From Bifidobacterium rousetti (lineage in GTDB: Bacteria > Actinomycetota > Actinomycetes > Actinomycetales > Bifidobacteriaceae): 64,000 nt of DNA. Below, in pieces: positions 1-7,037 of this stretch (positions are counted from its first letter, which is position 1; each line of letters begins with the position of its first letter). The stretch covers positions 44,986 through 108,985 of the forward strand of contig NZ_PEBH01000011.1 of assembly GCF_008698235.1 (NCBI RefSeq), read 5' to 3'. The notes beneath the pieces were generated by a model. That model saw only the letters and a list, made by a program, of their open reading frames with translations. It made no database searches and was not told the DNA's origin. The position numbers were made by a program, and so were the translations under genes.

Positions 1-376
1 CGCACGGGATGTTCTGACCCGTCGCCGCCCACGCCGTGGCGTAGGTGGAGTGCGTGTGCACCACACCGTACACGTCAGGCATGTTGCGGTAGATGTACGC
101 GTGCGACGCCGTATCCGAGCTCGGCGCCTCGGTGCCGTCCACCACGTTGCCGTCGAGATCGACAACGACCATCGAGTTCGGCGTCAGGTTCTCGTAACGC
201 ACGCCCGACGGCTTGATCACGAACAGGTCCGCCGTGTGCAGACGCTGCGACACGTTGCCCGCCGTCCACACGACCAGGTTCCACTTGATCAGCTGCTGGT
301 GCAGGTTCGAGACCACCTCGCGCACCTGCTTGACCTCGGCACGCACCTCAGGACCATAATCAGCCAAAGTAGCCAT
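1..376 (-). CDS. araD: L-ribulose-5-phosphate 4-epimerase, 3' end cut by window edge
   Basis: Converts L-ribulose-5-phosphate to D-xylulose-5-phosphate in cytoplasmic L-arabinose catabolism. Only the first 125 or so residues are present; the gene runs off the left edge. Visible class II aldolase/epimerase signatures are GNVSQR, the phosphate-binding KPSGV stretch, and the zinc-ligand segment HTHSTYA close to the edge. The ATG at 376 follows the ribosome site GGAAAGGA. The gene lies downstream of the FGGY kinase on the same strand, 237 bp apart, which suggests an araB-araD order with araA beyond the window. Family assignment is firm; the C-terminus cannot be checked. Confidence 0.93.
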   Translation of the reverse strand, partial: MATLADYGPEVRAEVKQVREVVSNLHQQLIKWNLVVWTAGNVSQRLHTADLFVIKPSGVRYENLTPNSMVVVDLDGNVVDGTEAPSSDTASHAYIYRNMPDVYGVVHTHSTYATAWAATGQNIPC

Positions 377-437
377 AATTTGGGTTTCCTTTCCACTAGT
401 GATGGATTGACGATTTGATTGCAAATACCGTTCGGGT

Positions 438-486
438 CTCTCCCCCAGTCAGCCTCCGGCTGACAGCCCCCTCGTCAGAGGGGGCC
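438..486. repeat. CCCCTC/GAGGGG double-hairpin intergenic repeat, copy 1
   Basis: Two hairpins stand side by side: GTCAGCC (448-454) pairs with GGCTGAC (458-464), and GCCCCCTC (466-473) pairs with GAGGGGGC (478-485) around a GTCA loop. The same sequence recurs between other genes at about 19166, 23108, 23191 and 52081, and in a GGGGAG variant at 23043 and 44461. It lies between araB and araD. Confidence 0.85.
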
Positions 487-529
487 AAGACGGAAGCCGG
501 CCGAGCCCCCGACCGCCTTCAGGCTCGCC

Positions 530-585
530 TGTCGGCTCGCACGTTGCCTACAAACAGCTCTGCTGCTTGCTTCACGGCAACGTCC
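530..585. repeat. 56-bp interspersed repeat with ACGTTGCC/GGCAACGT arms, copy 1
   Basis: This block matches 14505-14560 at 54 of 56 positions. It is a hairpin: ACGTTGCC (541-548) pairs with GGCAACGT (576-583), with an inner CAAACAGC/GCTGCTTG pair. Just downstream, 590-599 repeats the GAGGGGGCCA end of the double-hairpin family, so the two repeat types sit together here as they do at 14428-14574. Confidence 0.8.
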
Positions 586-613
586 CATCAGAGGGGGCCA
601 GAGAAGGGAGGGA

Positions 614-2257
614 TTACTTGTCTTCGAGATCGATGGTCTCGATCGCGGTGTGCTCGATGGGCAGGCCCTTCGAGAAGCGGGCGAAGAAGTCCTCGAATCC
701 GACGACATCGCCGGCGTAGGGCTCTTCGGTGGTGGACTGCGCGTCCTTGAACACGCGGCCGTCGAGGTAGTCGGCGAGGTTGGTGTGGTCCTCGTTGGTG
801 TTCCACAGGTAGTCGGCGAGCACGGCCATGCCCCAGGCGCCGCCCTCGGCCGCGGTGGACATCACCTTGATCGGGGTGTTGAACGCGGCGGCGAGGATCT
901 TCTGCGCGACCTTCGGCGTGGTGAAGATGCCACCGTGGCCGACGAGGGAGTCGATCTGGACGTGCTCCTGCTTGGTCATGACGTCCATGCCGATCTTGAC
1001 CGGGGAGAACGCGGAGAACAGCTGGGCGCGCATGAAGTTGCCGAGGGTCATGTTGGCCTCGGGGCTGCGGGCGAACAGCGGGCGGCCTTCGGGCAGGCCG
1101 GCCAGGAACTCGCCGGAGCGGAACGGGTAGTTGATCAGGCCTCCGCAGTTGGAGTCGACGTCATCGGCGATGGCCGAGCGGAACAGCGTGCCGTAGAGCG
1201 TGCCGGCGTCGACCGGCTGGCCGATCGCCTTGGCGAACTGGCCGAACAGGCCGACCCACGCGTTCAAGTCGGAGGTGAAGTTGTTGGCGTGGCTCATGCC
1301 CGCGAGGTCGCCGGCCGGGGTGGTGACGAGGTCGACTTCCGGGTGCAGGGCCTTGAGCTTGTGCTCGAGCACGACCATCGCGAAGATCGAGGTGCCGGCG
1401 GAGACGTTGCCGGTGCGCACGCGCACGGAGTTGGTGGCGACCATGCCGGTGCCGGCGTCACCCTCCGGCGGGGCAAGCACGATGCCGGGCTGGAGCGTGC
1501 CGGACGGGTCGAGGAGCTTGGCGCCTTCGGCGGTCAGCTCACCGGCCGGGGTGCCGGCGACGAGCGGCTCGGGCAGCAGGTCCTCGAGCTTCCACGGCTG
1601 GACGGCGACCTCGGGCAGGGCGTCGAACTGCTTGATGAACTCGGTCTCGTAGGTGTGGGTGGTCGGGTCGATCGGGAACATGCCGGAGGCGTCGCCGACG
1701 CCGAGCACCTTGCGTCCGGTGAGCTTCCAGTGGACGTAGCCGGCGAGCGTGGTGAAGTACGCGACCTTGGAGACGTGCTCCTCCTTGTTGAGGACCGCCT
1801 GGTAGAGGTGGGCGATGGACCAGCGCTCGGGGATGTTGTACTGGAACAGCTGGGAGAGCTTCTCGTGCGCCTCGGAGGTGTTGGTGTTCTGCCAGGTGCG
1901 GAACGGCACGAGCAGCTCGCCGTTCTCGTCGAAGGCGAGGTAGCCGTGCATCATCGCGGAGAAACCGATGTGGCCAATGTGGGTGAGCTTCTCGCCGTAC
2001 GCGGTCTCGACGTCGTTGGCCATGGACGCGTAGGCCGACTGCAGGCCCTTCCAGATTTCCTCCTTGGAGTAGCTCCACAGGCCGTCCTCCAGATGGGAGG
2101 CCCAGCCGTAGTCGCCGGAGGCGATGGTCTTGTAGGTGTCGTCGATCAGGACGGCCTTGATGCGGGTGGAACCGAATTCGATGCCCAGCGAGGTCTTGCC
2201 GGCGCGGATCTTCTCGGCGATCGCGGCGACCTGCTCCGAATCATTCGTAGCTGCCAT
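614..2257 (-). CDS. araB: FGGY-family carbohydrate kinase, probable ribulokinase
   Basis: Probably phosphorylates L-ribulose with ATP to L-ribulose-5-phosphate, the substrate of the epimerase encoded next. The 547-residue product has the N-terminal phosphate-binding motif GIEFGSTRIK (about residues 25-34) of the FGGY fold, a central substrate half (GHIGFSAMMHGYLAF, AHLYQAVL) and a C-terminal ATPase half with GHGGIFTTPKV. The length fits the FGGY family (about 500-560). The ATG at 2257 is preceded by an AGTGAGGAGT ribosome site. A promoter with a LacI-type operator lies at 2347-2401. The substrate is inferred from araD next door; xylulose or another pentulose remains possible. Confidence 0.88.
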   Translation of the reverse strand: MAATNDSEQVAAIAEKIRAGKTSLGIEFGSTRIKAVLIDDTYKTIASGDYGWASHLEDGLWSYSKEEIWKGLQSAYASMANDVETAYGEKLTHIGHIGFSAMMHGYLAFDENGELLVPFRTWQNTNTSEAHEKLSQLFQYNIPERWSIAHLYQAVLNKEEHVSKVAYFTTLAGYVHWKLTGRKVLGVGDASGMFPIDPTTHTYETEFIKQFDALPEVAVQPWKLEDLLPEPLVAGTPAGELTAEGAKLLDPSGTLQPGIVLAPPEGDAGTGMVATNSVRVRTGNVSAGTSIFAMVVLEHKLKALHPEVDLVTTPAGDLAGMSHANNFTSDLNAWVGLFGQFAKAIGQPVDAGTLYGTLFRSAIADDVDSNCGGLINYPFRSGEFLAGLPEGRPLFARSPEANMTLGNFMRAQLFSAFSPVKIGMDVMTKQEHVQIDSLVGHGGIFTTPKVAQKILAAAFNTPIKVMSTAAEGGAWGMAVLADYLWNTNEDHTNLADYLDGRVFKDAQSTTEEPYAGDVVGFEDFFARFSKGLPIEHTAIETIDLEDK

Positions 2258-2346
2258 AGTATGTGTGACTCCTCACTGATCGGCCGGCCATCACCGCCCG
2301 ATCGTCGTCCCGCGAACGTTGTCAACCACCCCTCGTCGGGCGTGCT

Positions 2347-2401
2347 GTTAACGCTCACAATTTCCGTGCTCCATTGTACAGATTGAGCCGGGCGAACACA
2401 A
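2347..2401 (-). promoter_or_regulatory. araB promoter with LacI-type operator
   Basis: On the minus strand, TTGTGT (2401-2396) and TACAAT (2378-2373) are separated by 17 bp and look like -35 and -10 boxes. GTTAACGCTCAC (2347-2358) lies just downstream of the -10 box, where a bound repressor would block transcription. It matches 10 of 12 bases of the perfect palindrome at 3691-3702 upstream of the LacI gene, so both are probably read by that regulator. Confidence 0.65.
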
Positions 2402-2492
2402 CCCCGACGTGTCACGCTTGATAACGGTTTGATAACAGGTCACAATCCGGCCTTATACCGCCGATTCCACGCGACACCGCACTCCCGACATC

Positions 2493-3614
2493 TCACACCA
2501 CACGCGGCGGCACCGGACCGAGCGAGGTGCGGTCGCGCACCGACGCCGGCACCAGTCCGACGCCATGCTGCGAATTCGGCAGCTGGGGCGACGACCCCTC
2601 CCCCAGCAACCGCAGCGTCTCGCGCATCGCCGCCGTGCCGAGCCCCTCGAAATCGGGGCGGACCGTCGTCAGCGGCGGATACATGTTGTCCATCGCGGTC
2701 ATGTCGTCGAAGCCGACGAGGCTCACGTCCTGCGGGATGCGCAGGCTGTGCTCGTGCAGCGCGCGCGCCACACCCACCGCCTGGCTGTCGTTCGCGGTGA
2801 TGACCGCCGTCGGCAGCTTCGCGCCCGTCACACCGGCCGTGTCGATCAGACGGTTCATCTTCGCGTACGCTTCGCCCGACTCCCACGTCGTGCAGCGCAT
2901 CACCTGCGTCTGGATCGATGCCTCCGCGGACAGCGTCTCCCACGCGACCAGCCGCGTCGCGGCGTCGCGCCATTCCGACGGGCCGGCCAGATACAGCACG
3001 CGGCGATGACCGGCCGACTTGACCAGACGCATCACGTCCGCCATCGCACCCCACTGGTCGATGCCGACGAACGACGTGCGCGTCAGACCGTCGTCCGGGA
3101 TCAGCGAACGCGCCTCGCGCATGCTCATCCCGCCATGGGTCGACGTGACGATGACGCGCGGCTGGTCGACGCGGGCGCGGCAGGCGACGTCGAGCATCAC
3201 GTCGGTCGGCGTCAGGAAGATGAACGCGTCGACGTTCTGCTCGTTGAACGTGTCGACGAGGTTGTCGAACTCCTTCTGCGTGCACAGCGCCTCATGCACC
3301 ATCATCACGCTCATGAACAGGCCGTGGCTGCGGGCGATCGACTCGATCGACGAGATCGCGGAGATCGGGCCGTAGAACTTGAGGCCGCCTGCGATCAGGC
3401 CGATCGTGCGCGAACGGCTGGAGGCGAGGGCGCGCGCGGAGTTCGACGGACGGTAGCCGAGCTCGCGGATCGCGGCCTTGACGCGGGCGCGCGTCGTCTC
3501 GGAGACGTCCGGCGAATTGTTGATGACGCGCGAAACGGTCTGATGACTGACCCCCGCGAGCTTGGCGACCTCGAACATCGAGGGACGTTTGTTCGTGTTG
3601 CGGCTGGAAACCAT
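2493..3614 (-). CDS. LacI family transcriptional regulator
   Basis: A sugar-responsive DNA-binding repressor of 373 residues, the usual LacI length. The N-terminal helix-turn-helix reads VAKLAGVSHQTVSRVIN with the hinge that follows (VKAAIRELGYRPSNSARAL). The rest is a periplasmic-binding-protein-like effector domain that includes VSLVGFDDMTAMDNM. The ATG at 3614 is chosen because GGAAGGAGAAG lies just upstream; an in-frame ATG at 3638 has no such site. It is adjacent to araB on the same strand. Operator-like palindromes upstream of itself and of araB suggest it controls arabinose genes and its own expression. The effector is not visible from sequence. Confidence 0.92.
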   Translation of the reverse strand: MVSSRNTNKRPSMFEVAKLAGVSHQTVSRVINNSPDVSETTRARVKAAIRELGYRPSNSARALASSRSRTIGLIAGGLKFYGPISAISSIESIARSHGLFMSVMMVHEALCTQKEFDNLVDTFNEQNVDAFIFLTPTDVMLDVACRARVDQPRVIVTSTHGGMSMREARSLIPDDGLTRTSFVGIDQWGAMADVMRLVKSAGHRRVLYLAGPSEWRDAATRLVAWETLSAEASIQTQVMRCTTWESGEAYAKMNRLIDTAGVTGAKLPTAVITANDSQAVGVARALHEHSLRIPQDVSLVGFDDMTAMDNMYPPLTTVRPDFEGLGTAAMRETLRLLGEGSSPQLPNSQHGVGLVPASVRDRTSLGPVPPRVV

Positions 3615-3690
3615 ACCTCTTCTCCTTCCGCGCGGCATTGCACTGACGGCACTTAGGGCTCCAGCTTATCGCGAACGCCCGTCCGACACA

Positions 3691-3702
3691 GTGAGCGCTC
3701 AC
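3691..3702. promoter_or_regulatory. perfect LacI-type operator GTGAGCGCTCAC
   Basis: A perfect 12-bp palindrome with a central CG, typical of LacI-family operators. It lies 77 bp upstream of the regulator start and matches the site in front of araB at 10 of 12 positions. Autoregulation is the simplest reading. Confidence 0.7.
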
Positions 3703-3748
3703 AGGTAACAGCGGAGAATGTTCGATCCTCTGAGTTCCGGCGTGGGCC

Positions 3749-3835
3749 GCGGGGAGGCGGAATCCGCTGGTCGCGACACGCTCAAGGCCGCTCGGCCAAG
3801 CCTACGGTCGCGACCAGCGGATTCCGCCTCCCCGC
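3749..3835. repeat. 29-29-29 hairpin element, copy A
   Basis: A perfect 29-bp inverted repeat (3749-3777 with 3807-3835) encloses a 29-nt loop (3778-3806). The loop contains CTCAAGGCCG then CTCGGCCAAGCCTACG and is itself able to form GGCCG/CGGCC. A second element at 18250-18336 has the same arm and loop lengths and nearly the same loop, but different arms. This copy lies directly behind the rnhB stop codon. On the plus strand the right arm is followed by a short T run (TCCGTTTTC). Confidence 0.85.
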
Positions 3836-3842
3836 TCCGTTT

Positions 3843-4565
3843 TCATGTAAGTTTCCAGGAGAGGCGATGAAGGTCGCTGGGGCCGTGTTGGGCGATGGCG
3901 TCGCGGTGGGCCTGGGTGCCGTAGCCCTTGTTGTGCTCCCATTCGTAAGATTCGTACTTGGGGTCGGATTCGGCGAGTTCAACCATGAGATGGTCTCGAG
4001 TGACCTTGGCGATCACGGCCGCGGTGGCGACGACGGCGCAGTGGCGGTCTCCCTTGACCTTGGTGGTCACGCGGGCGGGGATCGGGACCTCGGGGGCGTC
4101 GAAGGTGTCGAGCGCCTTGGTGATGTAGTCGCTCGGGCCGTCGAGGATCGCGCCGACGCGGACAGGATGGGGAGACGCGGCGCCGGTCGCGGAATCGCCG
4201 AGTCCCAGTTTGCGTTCGACTTCGGCCAGCGCGCGCAGGGCGGCGACGCCGAGCGCGTAGGTGATGCCCCACTCGTCGATCTCTGCGTTGGACGCCGAAC
4301 CGACCGCGTAGGCGGCGGCCCAGTCGGTCAGCTCGTCGTAGATGGCCTCGCGGCGATGCTCGGTCAGCAGCTTCGAGTCGGCGACGCCCGCCGGGACCTC
4401 CAACGGCCCGCCGGCATCGCCCCCGAGATCGCGCGCCCAGATCGCGGCGCAGCCGACCATGACCGGGCCGGCGAGCGCGCCGCGGCCGACCTCGTCGAAG
4501 CCGCAGATCAGGTCGTATCCTCGCGCGGCGAGGTCGCGTTCCAGATCGAGCGTGGGGGTGATCAT
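3843..4565 (-). CDS. rnhB: ribonuclease HII
   Basis: Cleaves the RNA strand of RNA-DNA hybrids and single ribonucleotides embedded in DNA; cytoplasmic and metal dependent. The 240-residue product has the RNase HII active-site motif GFDEVGRG with the acidic pair D24/E25, then ADSKLL, ITKALDT and KVKGDRHC. Its length is slightly above the usual 200-230. The ATG at 4565 overlaps the lepB stop by the four bases ATGA, so the two genes are translationally coupled. A long in-frame extension upstream runs antiparallel to nothing useful and lies inside lepB, so this start is preferred. Confidence 0.95.
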   Translation of the reverse strand: MITPTLDLERDLAARGYDLICGFDEVGRGALAGPVMVGCAAIWARDLGGDAGGPLEVPAGVADSKLLTEHRREAIYDELTDWAAAYAVGSASNAEIDEWGITYALGVAALRALAEVERKLGLGDSATGAASPHPVRVGAILDGPSDYITKALDTFDAPEVPIPARVTTKVKGDRHCAVVATAAVIAKVTRDHLMVELAESDPKYESYEWEHNKGYGTQAHRDAIAQHGPSDLHRLSWKLT

Positions 4566-5407
4566 GCGGCGTCGCCCGCACTGCCCGAAACACCCGCGTC
4601 GGGTACGGAGGCGAAGACCTCGTGGTGGGCGTCGAGCCCGCTGATGCGGCTCACGGGCCAGTATCGGGCGATGCCGACGCCGACGACGTCGTCGACCGGC
4701 ACGAGGCCGTGGTCGCCATCGTCCTGATGGTAGCGGGAGTCGGCGGAGTTGGCGCGGTTGTCGCCCATGACGAAGATGTGGTTCGCGCTGACCGTCACGC
4801 TGAACGGGAAGGCGCTGGGGTCGACCCCGGCCTTGAGGTACGCGCTTTCGTCGACGGCCACGCCGTTGACCTTGATCGGCTGGCCGGCGCCCCCGCATTC
4901 GACGGTGTCGCCAGGCAGGCCGATGACGCGTTTGATGAGGTAGTCGCCGGCCAGCGGGCTGGACGACTGTTCGCCGGCGAGCCAATCGGCGGGATCATGG
5001 AAGACGACGACGTCCCCGCGTTCGAGGCCGATGACGCGCGGCGAGAGCTTCGACGTGACGACGCGGTCGCCGGGTTCGATCGTGCTTTCCATCGAGCGCG
5101 ACGGGATCTCGTAGAAGCCGACGAGCAGGACGCGGATCAGGATGACGATGAGGATCGGGATGCCGCACCAGATGAGCGTGTCGCGCCAGGAGAACCGGCC
5201 GTCGCCATCGTCTTCGGCGTCGGCGTTTCCGCGGAAGCCCCCGCGGCCGGCATGACCGGCATGACCGGCATGGCCGACGCGCGCATCGACCGGCTGTTCG
5301 CTGACGCCCACGACCTCGGCGGTCACCGGCACATCGGATGGGTCGACGCCGTGATTGGCCACGTCGAACGTGTTGCGGTCGCGCTCATCGGATTCGTTCG
5401 ATGCCAT
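4562..5407 (-). CDS. lepB: signal peptidase I
   Basis: Membrane serine protease that removes signal peptides from secreted proteins. The 281-residue product has a long charged cytoplasmic N-terminus (about 70 residues, with three GHA repeats near residue 45), one membrane segment (about 79-98), the catalytic serine in IPSRSME (Ser105), the general-base lysine in YLIKRVIGLPGD (Lys159), and the box GDNRANSADSRY. The ATG at 5407 is preceded by GGAAGG. The gene is followed by rnhB with a 4-bp overlap and preceded by rplS, an arrangement common in actinobacteria. Confidence 0.95.
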   Translation of the reverse strand: MASNESDERDRNTFDVANHGVDPSDVPVTAEVVGVSEQPVDARVGHAGHAGHAGRGGFRGNADAEDDGDGRFSWRDTLIWCGIPILIVILIRVLLVGFYEIPSRSMESTIEPGDRVVTSKLSPRVIGLERGDVVVFHDPADWLAGEQSSSPLAGDYLIKRVIGLPGDTVECGGAGQPIKVNGVAVDESAYLKAGVDPSAFPFSVTVSANHIFVMGDNRANSADSRYHQDDGDHGLVPVDDVVGVGIARYWPVSRISGLDAHHEVFASVPDAGVSGSAGDAA

Positions 5408-5483
5408 GCTTGCCTTCCTGATATGTCCGCCCTGATGTCCTAGTCGGCGGTGCTTGGGCCATCATAGTGCGCGGGTATGGAAA

Positions 5484-5512
5484 CGGCCCGGAACCAACGG
5501 GTTTCCGGGCCG
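5484..5512 (-). terminator. terminator-like hairpin after rplS
   Basis: CGGCCCGGAA (5484-5493) and TTCCGGGCCG (5503-5512) form a perfect 10-bp stem with a 9-nt loop. On the minus strand it is followed by TTTCC. It lies between rplS and lepB and probably ends or attenuates the rplS transcript. Confidence 0.7.
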
Positions 5513-5548
5513 AATTTCACGCTTTCCGCGCAGGCGTCAGAGATGACG

Positions 5549-5905
5549 TCACTTGGCGCGACGCTCGACGATACGAGCGGCCTTGCCGCGCAGGGCGCGC
5601 AGGTAGTACAGCTTGGCGCGACGGACACGGCCCAGACGCACGACCTTGATGGAGTCGATGGACGGGGAGTGCAGCGGGAAGCGACGCTCGACACCGGTGC
5701 CGAAGCTGACCTTGCGGACGATGAAGGTCTCGCGCACGCCGGCGCCCTTACGGGCGATGACCACGCCGGTGAAGGTCTGGATACGGGAGTTGTTGCCTTC
5801 CTTGATCTTGACGTTCACGTCGACGGTGTCGCCCGGACGGAAGGTCGGGATCTCCTCGGCCGGCTTCATGTGCTTGGCGTCGAAAGCCTCGATAGCGTTA
5901 ACCAT
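5549..5905 (-). CDS. rplS: 50S ribosomal protein L19
   Basis: Component of the large ribosomal subunit at the subunit interface. The 118-residue product has the typical [13 protein letters not shown] segment, [15 protein letters not shown], and a C-terminal basic tail with [11 protein letters not shown]. The ATG at 5905 (MVNAIEAFD) follows an AGGAAC ribosome site; the in-frame ATG at 5998 would add 31 residues that do not look like L19. It is followed by lepB and rnhB on the same strand, with a terminator-like hairpin between rplS and lepB. Confidence 0.96.
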   Translation of the reverse strand: MVNAIEAFDAKHMKPAEEIPTFRPGDTVDVNVKIKEGNNSRIQTFTGVVIARKGAGVRETFIVRKVSFGTGVERRFPLHSPSIDSIKVVRLGRVRRAKLYYLRALRGKAARIVERRAK

Positions 5906-6430
5906 GATGTTCCTTAGGTGCCGCCGCATATCGGCCACCGGTTGGGGCGCGCGTTTCACGGCCGTTTCACGGGCATCCCGCCCGACGGCTCCGCGCACGC
6001 CGATTCGTTCCCCCGCCGGTTCGCCGGCGAAGGGGTGCCAATCCGCCGGGAGTCGCGCCTTGCGGCGGCCCGGCTGGACTTTCTGAAGCGGGACGGGTTT
6101 ATGCGGTGACCCGTCTCACGACACAGCAATCGACCAGTGTACGACGCCACAGGGACACCACGGCGACGCCACCGCGCCCCGTCGTCGCGCACGCATGGCT
6201 CACGAGTATTCACGAGTCGGACAGGCCCTTTCCACGAGCCGGACGGCGACGGCCGGCCGGCGCAACCGCCCCTATCATCGTATGGCGATTTCATCTGTCC
6301 ACATATCGGACTTATCGAAGTCACATACCGAATAGCAAACACAGGCAATTCGCCGTCGCGGGACGGCGCGTCGCGCGCGTAACTGAGCGTGCGCGATCGT
6401 AACGGCATCAGGGTGGTGGAGGGTTTCATC
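5906..6430. other. divergent intergenic region, rplS leader
   Basis: This 525-bp gap between the divergent rplS and the hypothetical gene holds no convincing reading frame. On the rplS side it contains a tight hairpin CGCCGG-TTCG-CCGGCG (6014-6029) and two GTTTCAC half-sites near 5953-5970. Near 6290-6350 it becomes AT-richer, as expected for a promoter of the plus-strand gene. A ribosomal-protein leader is possible but not recognised. Confidence 0.4.
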
Positions 6431-6934
6431 ATGGGCGCGTTTTCCTTGACGGCCAACAACGAGATCGGTTCGCAGGCGATGTGGAGGGCCGTCCCGCTCG
6501 GGCGGCTCGAGTTGCCGCAGGCGAGCGAACCGTATGAAGGCGCGTTCGACGACGATTTCTGGCCGAGTCGCCACGAGGAGTACAACCGCCTCGAATGGGA
6601 CAAGATGGACTGGCAGTCCATCCGCGAACAGATGGATCGGGCGAGCGACCAGCTGGAGCAGCATCCCGAGACATCGCCCGAACTCGAATTCGACGTGCCG
6701 TCGATACGCGAACGCACGTTCCTGGAGATGTGGTTCGGCTACGGCGACCCGAGCGTCGAAGCCACGGCCGACAACGACCGCTATCGCGTCGGCTACGGGC
6801 AGCATCGCATCTGCGCGTACGCCGACTATCCGATGGGCACGCGCGACCGCAATCTGATGCGGATCCCCGCATCCGGATTCCTCCCGACCGGCCCGCTCTC
6901 GCCGAACACCAGAATCCCCGTGCTGACGCACTGA
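6431..6934 (+). CDS. hypothetical protein
   Basis: A 167-residue acidic, soluble protein that I do not recognise. It is rich in Trp, Tyr and acidic residues: FWPSRHEEYNRLEWDKMDW around residue 45, then SIRERTFLEMWFGYGDPSV and RVGYGQHRICAYADYP. It has no membrane segment or signal peptide. Codon choice follows the high-GC third-position bias of its neighbours, which supports a real gene. The ATG at 6431 is chosen over 6389 because GTGGAGGG stands about 8 nt upstream. It precedes the RlmI-like methyltransferase by 103 bp on the same strand; no functional link is shown. Confidence 0.7.
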   Translation: MGAFSLTANNEIGSQAMWRAVPLGRLELPQASEPYEGAFDDDFWPSRHEEYNRLEWDKMDWQSIREQMDRASDQLEQHPETSPELEFDVPSIRERTFLEMWFGYGDPSVEATADNDRYRVGYGQHRICAYADYPMGTRDRNLMRIPASGFLPTGPLSPNTRIPVLTH

Positions 6935-7037
6935 ATCATCCGCGATTCGCCCACGGCGCAACACGGGGCACGGCACGGGCTTCACCCGAAGAAGAACCGA
7001 AAAAGAATACAGCACAACAGGACAGGACGGCAGCGCC

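Noticed and set aside
650..2386. Long plus-strand open frame opposite araB
   Set aside because: It is a shadow of the kinase gene: the product is low-complexity Val/Gly/Arg/Asp-rich text typical of an antisense frame in high-GC DNA.
5906..6120. Ribosomal protein L19 autoregulatory leader
   Set aside because: The region has one tight hairpin but lacks a recognisable known leader structure, and the family motif could not be matched.
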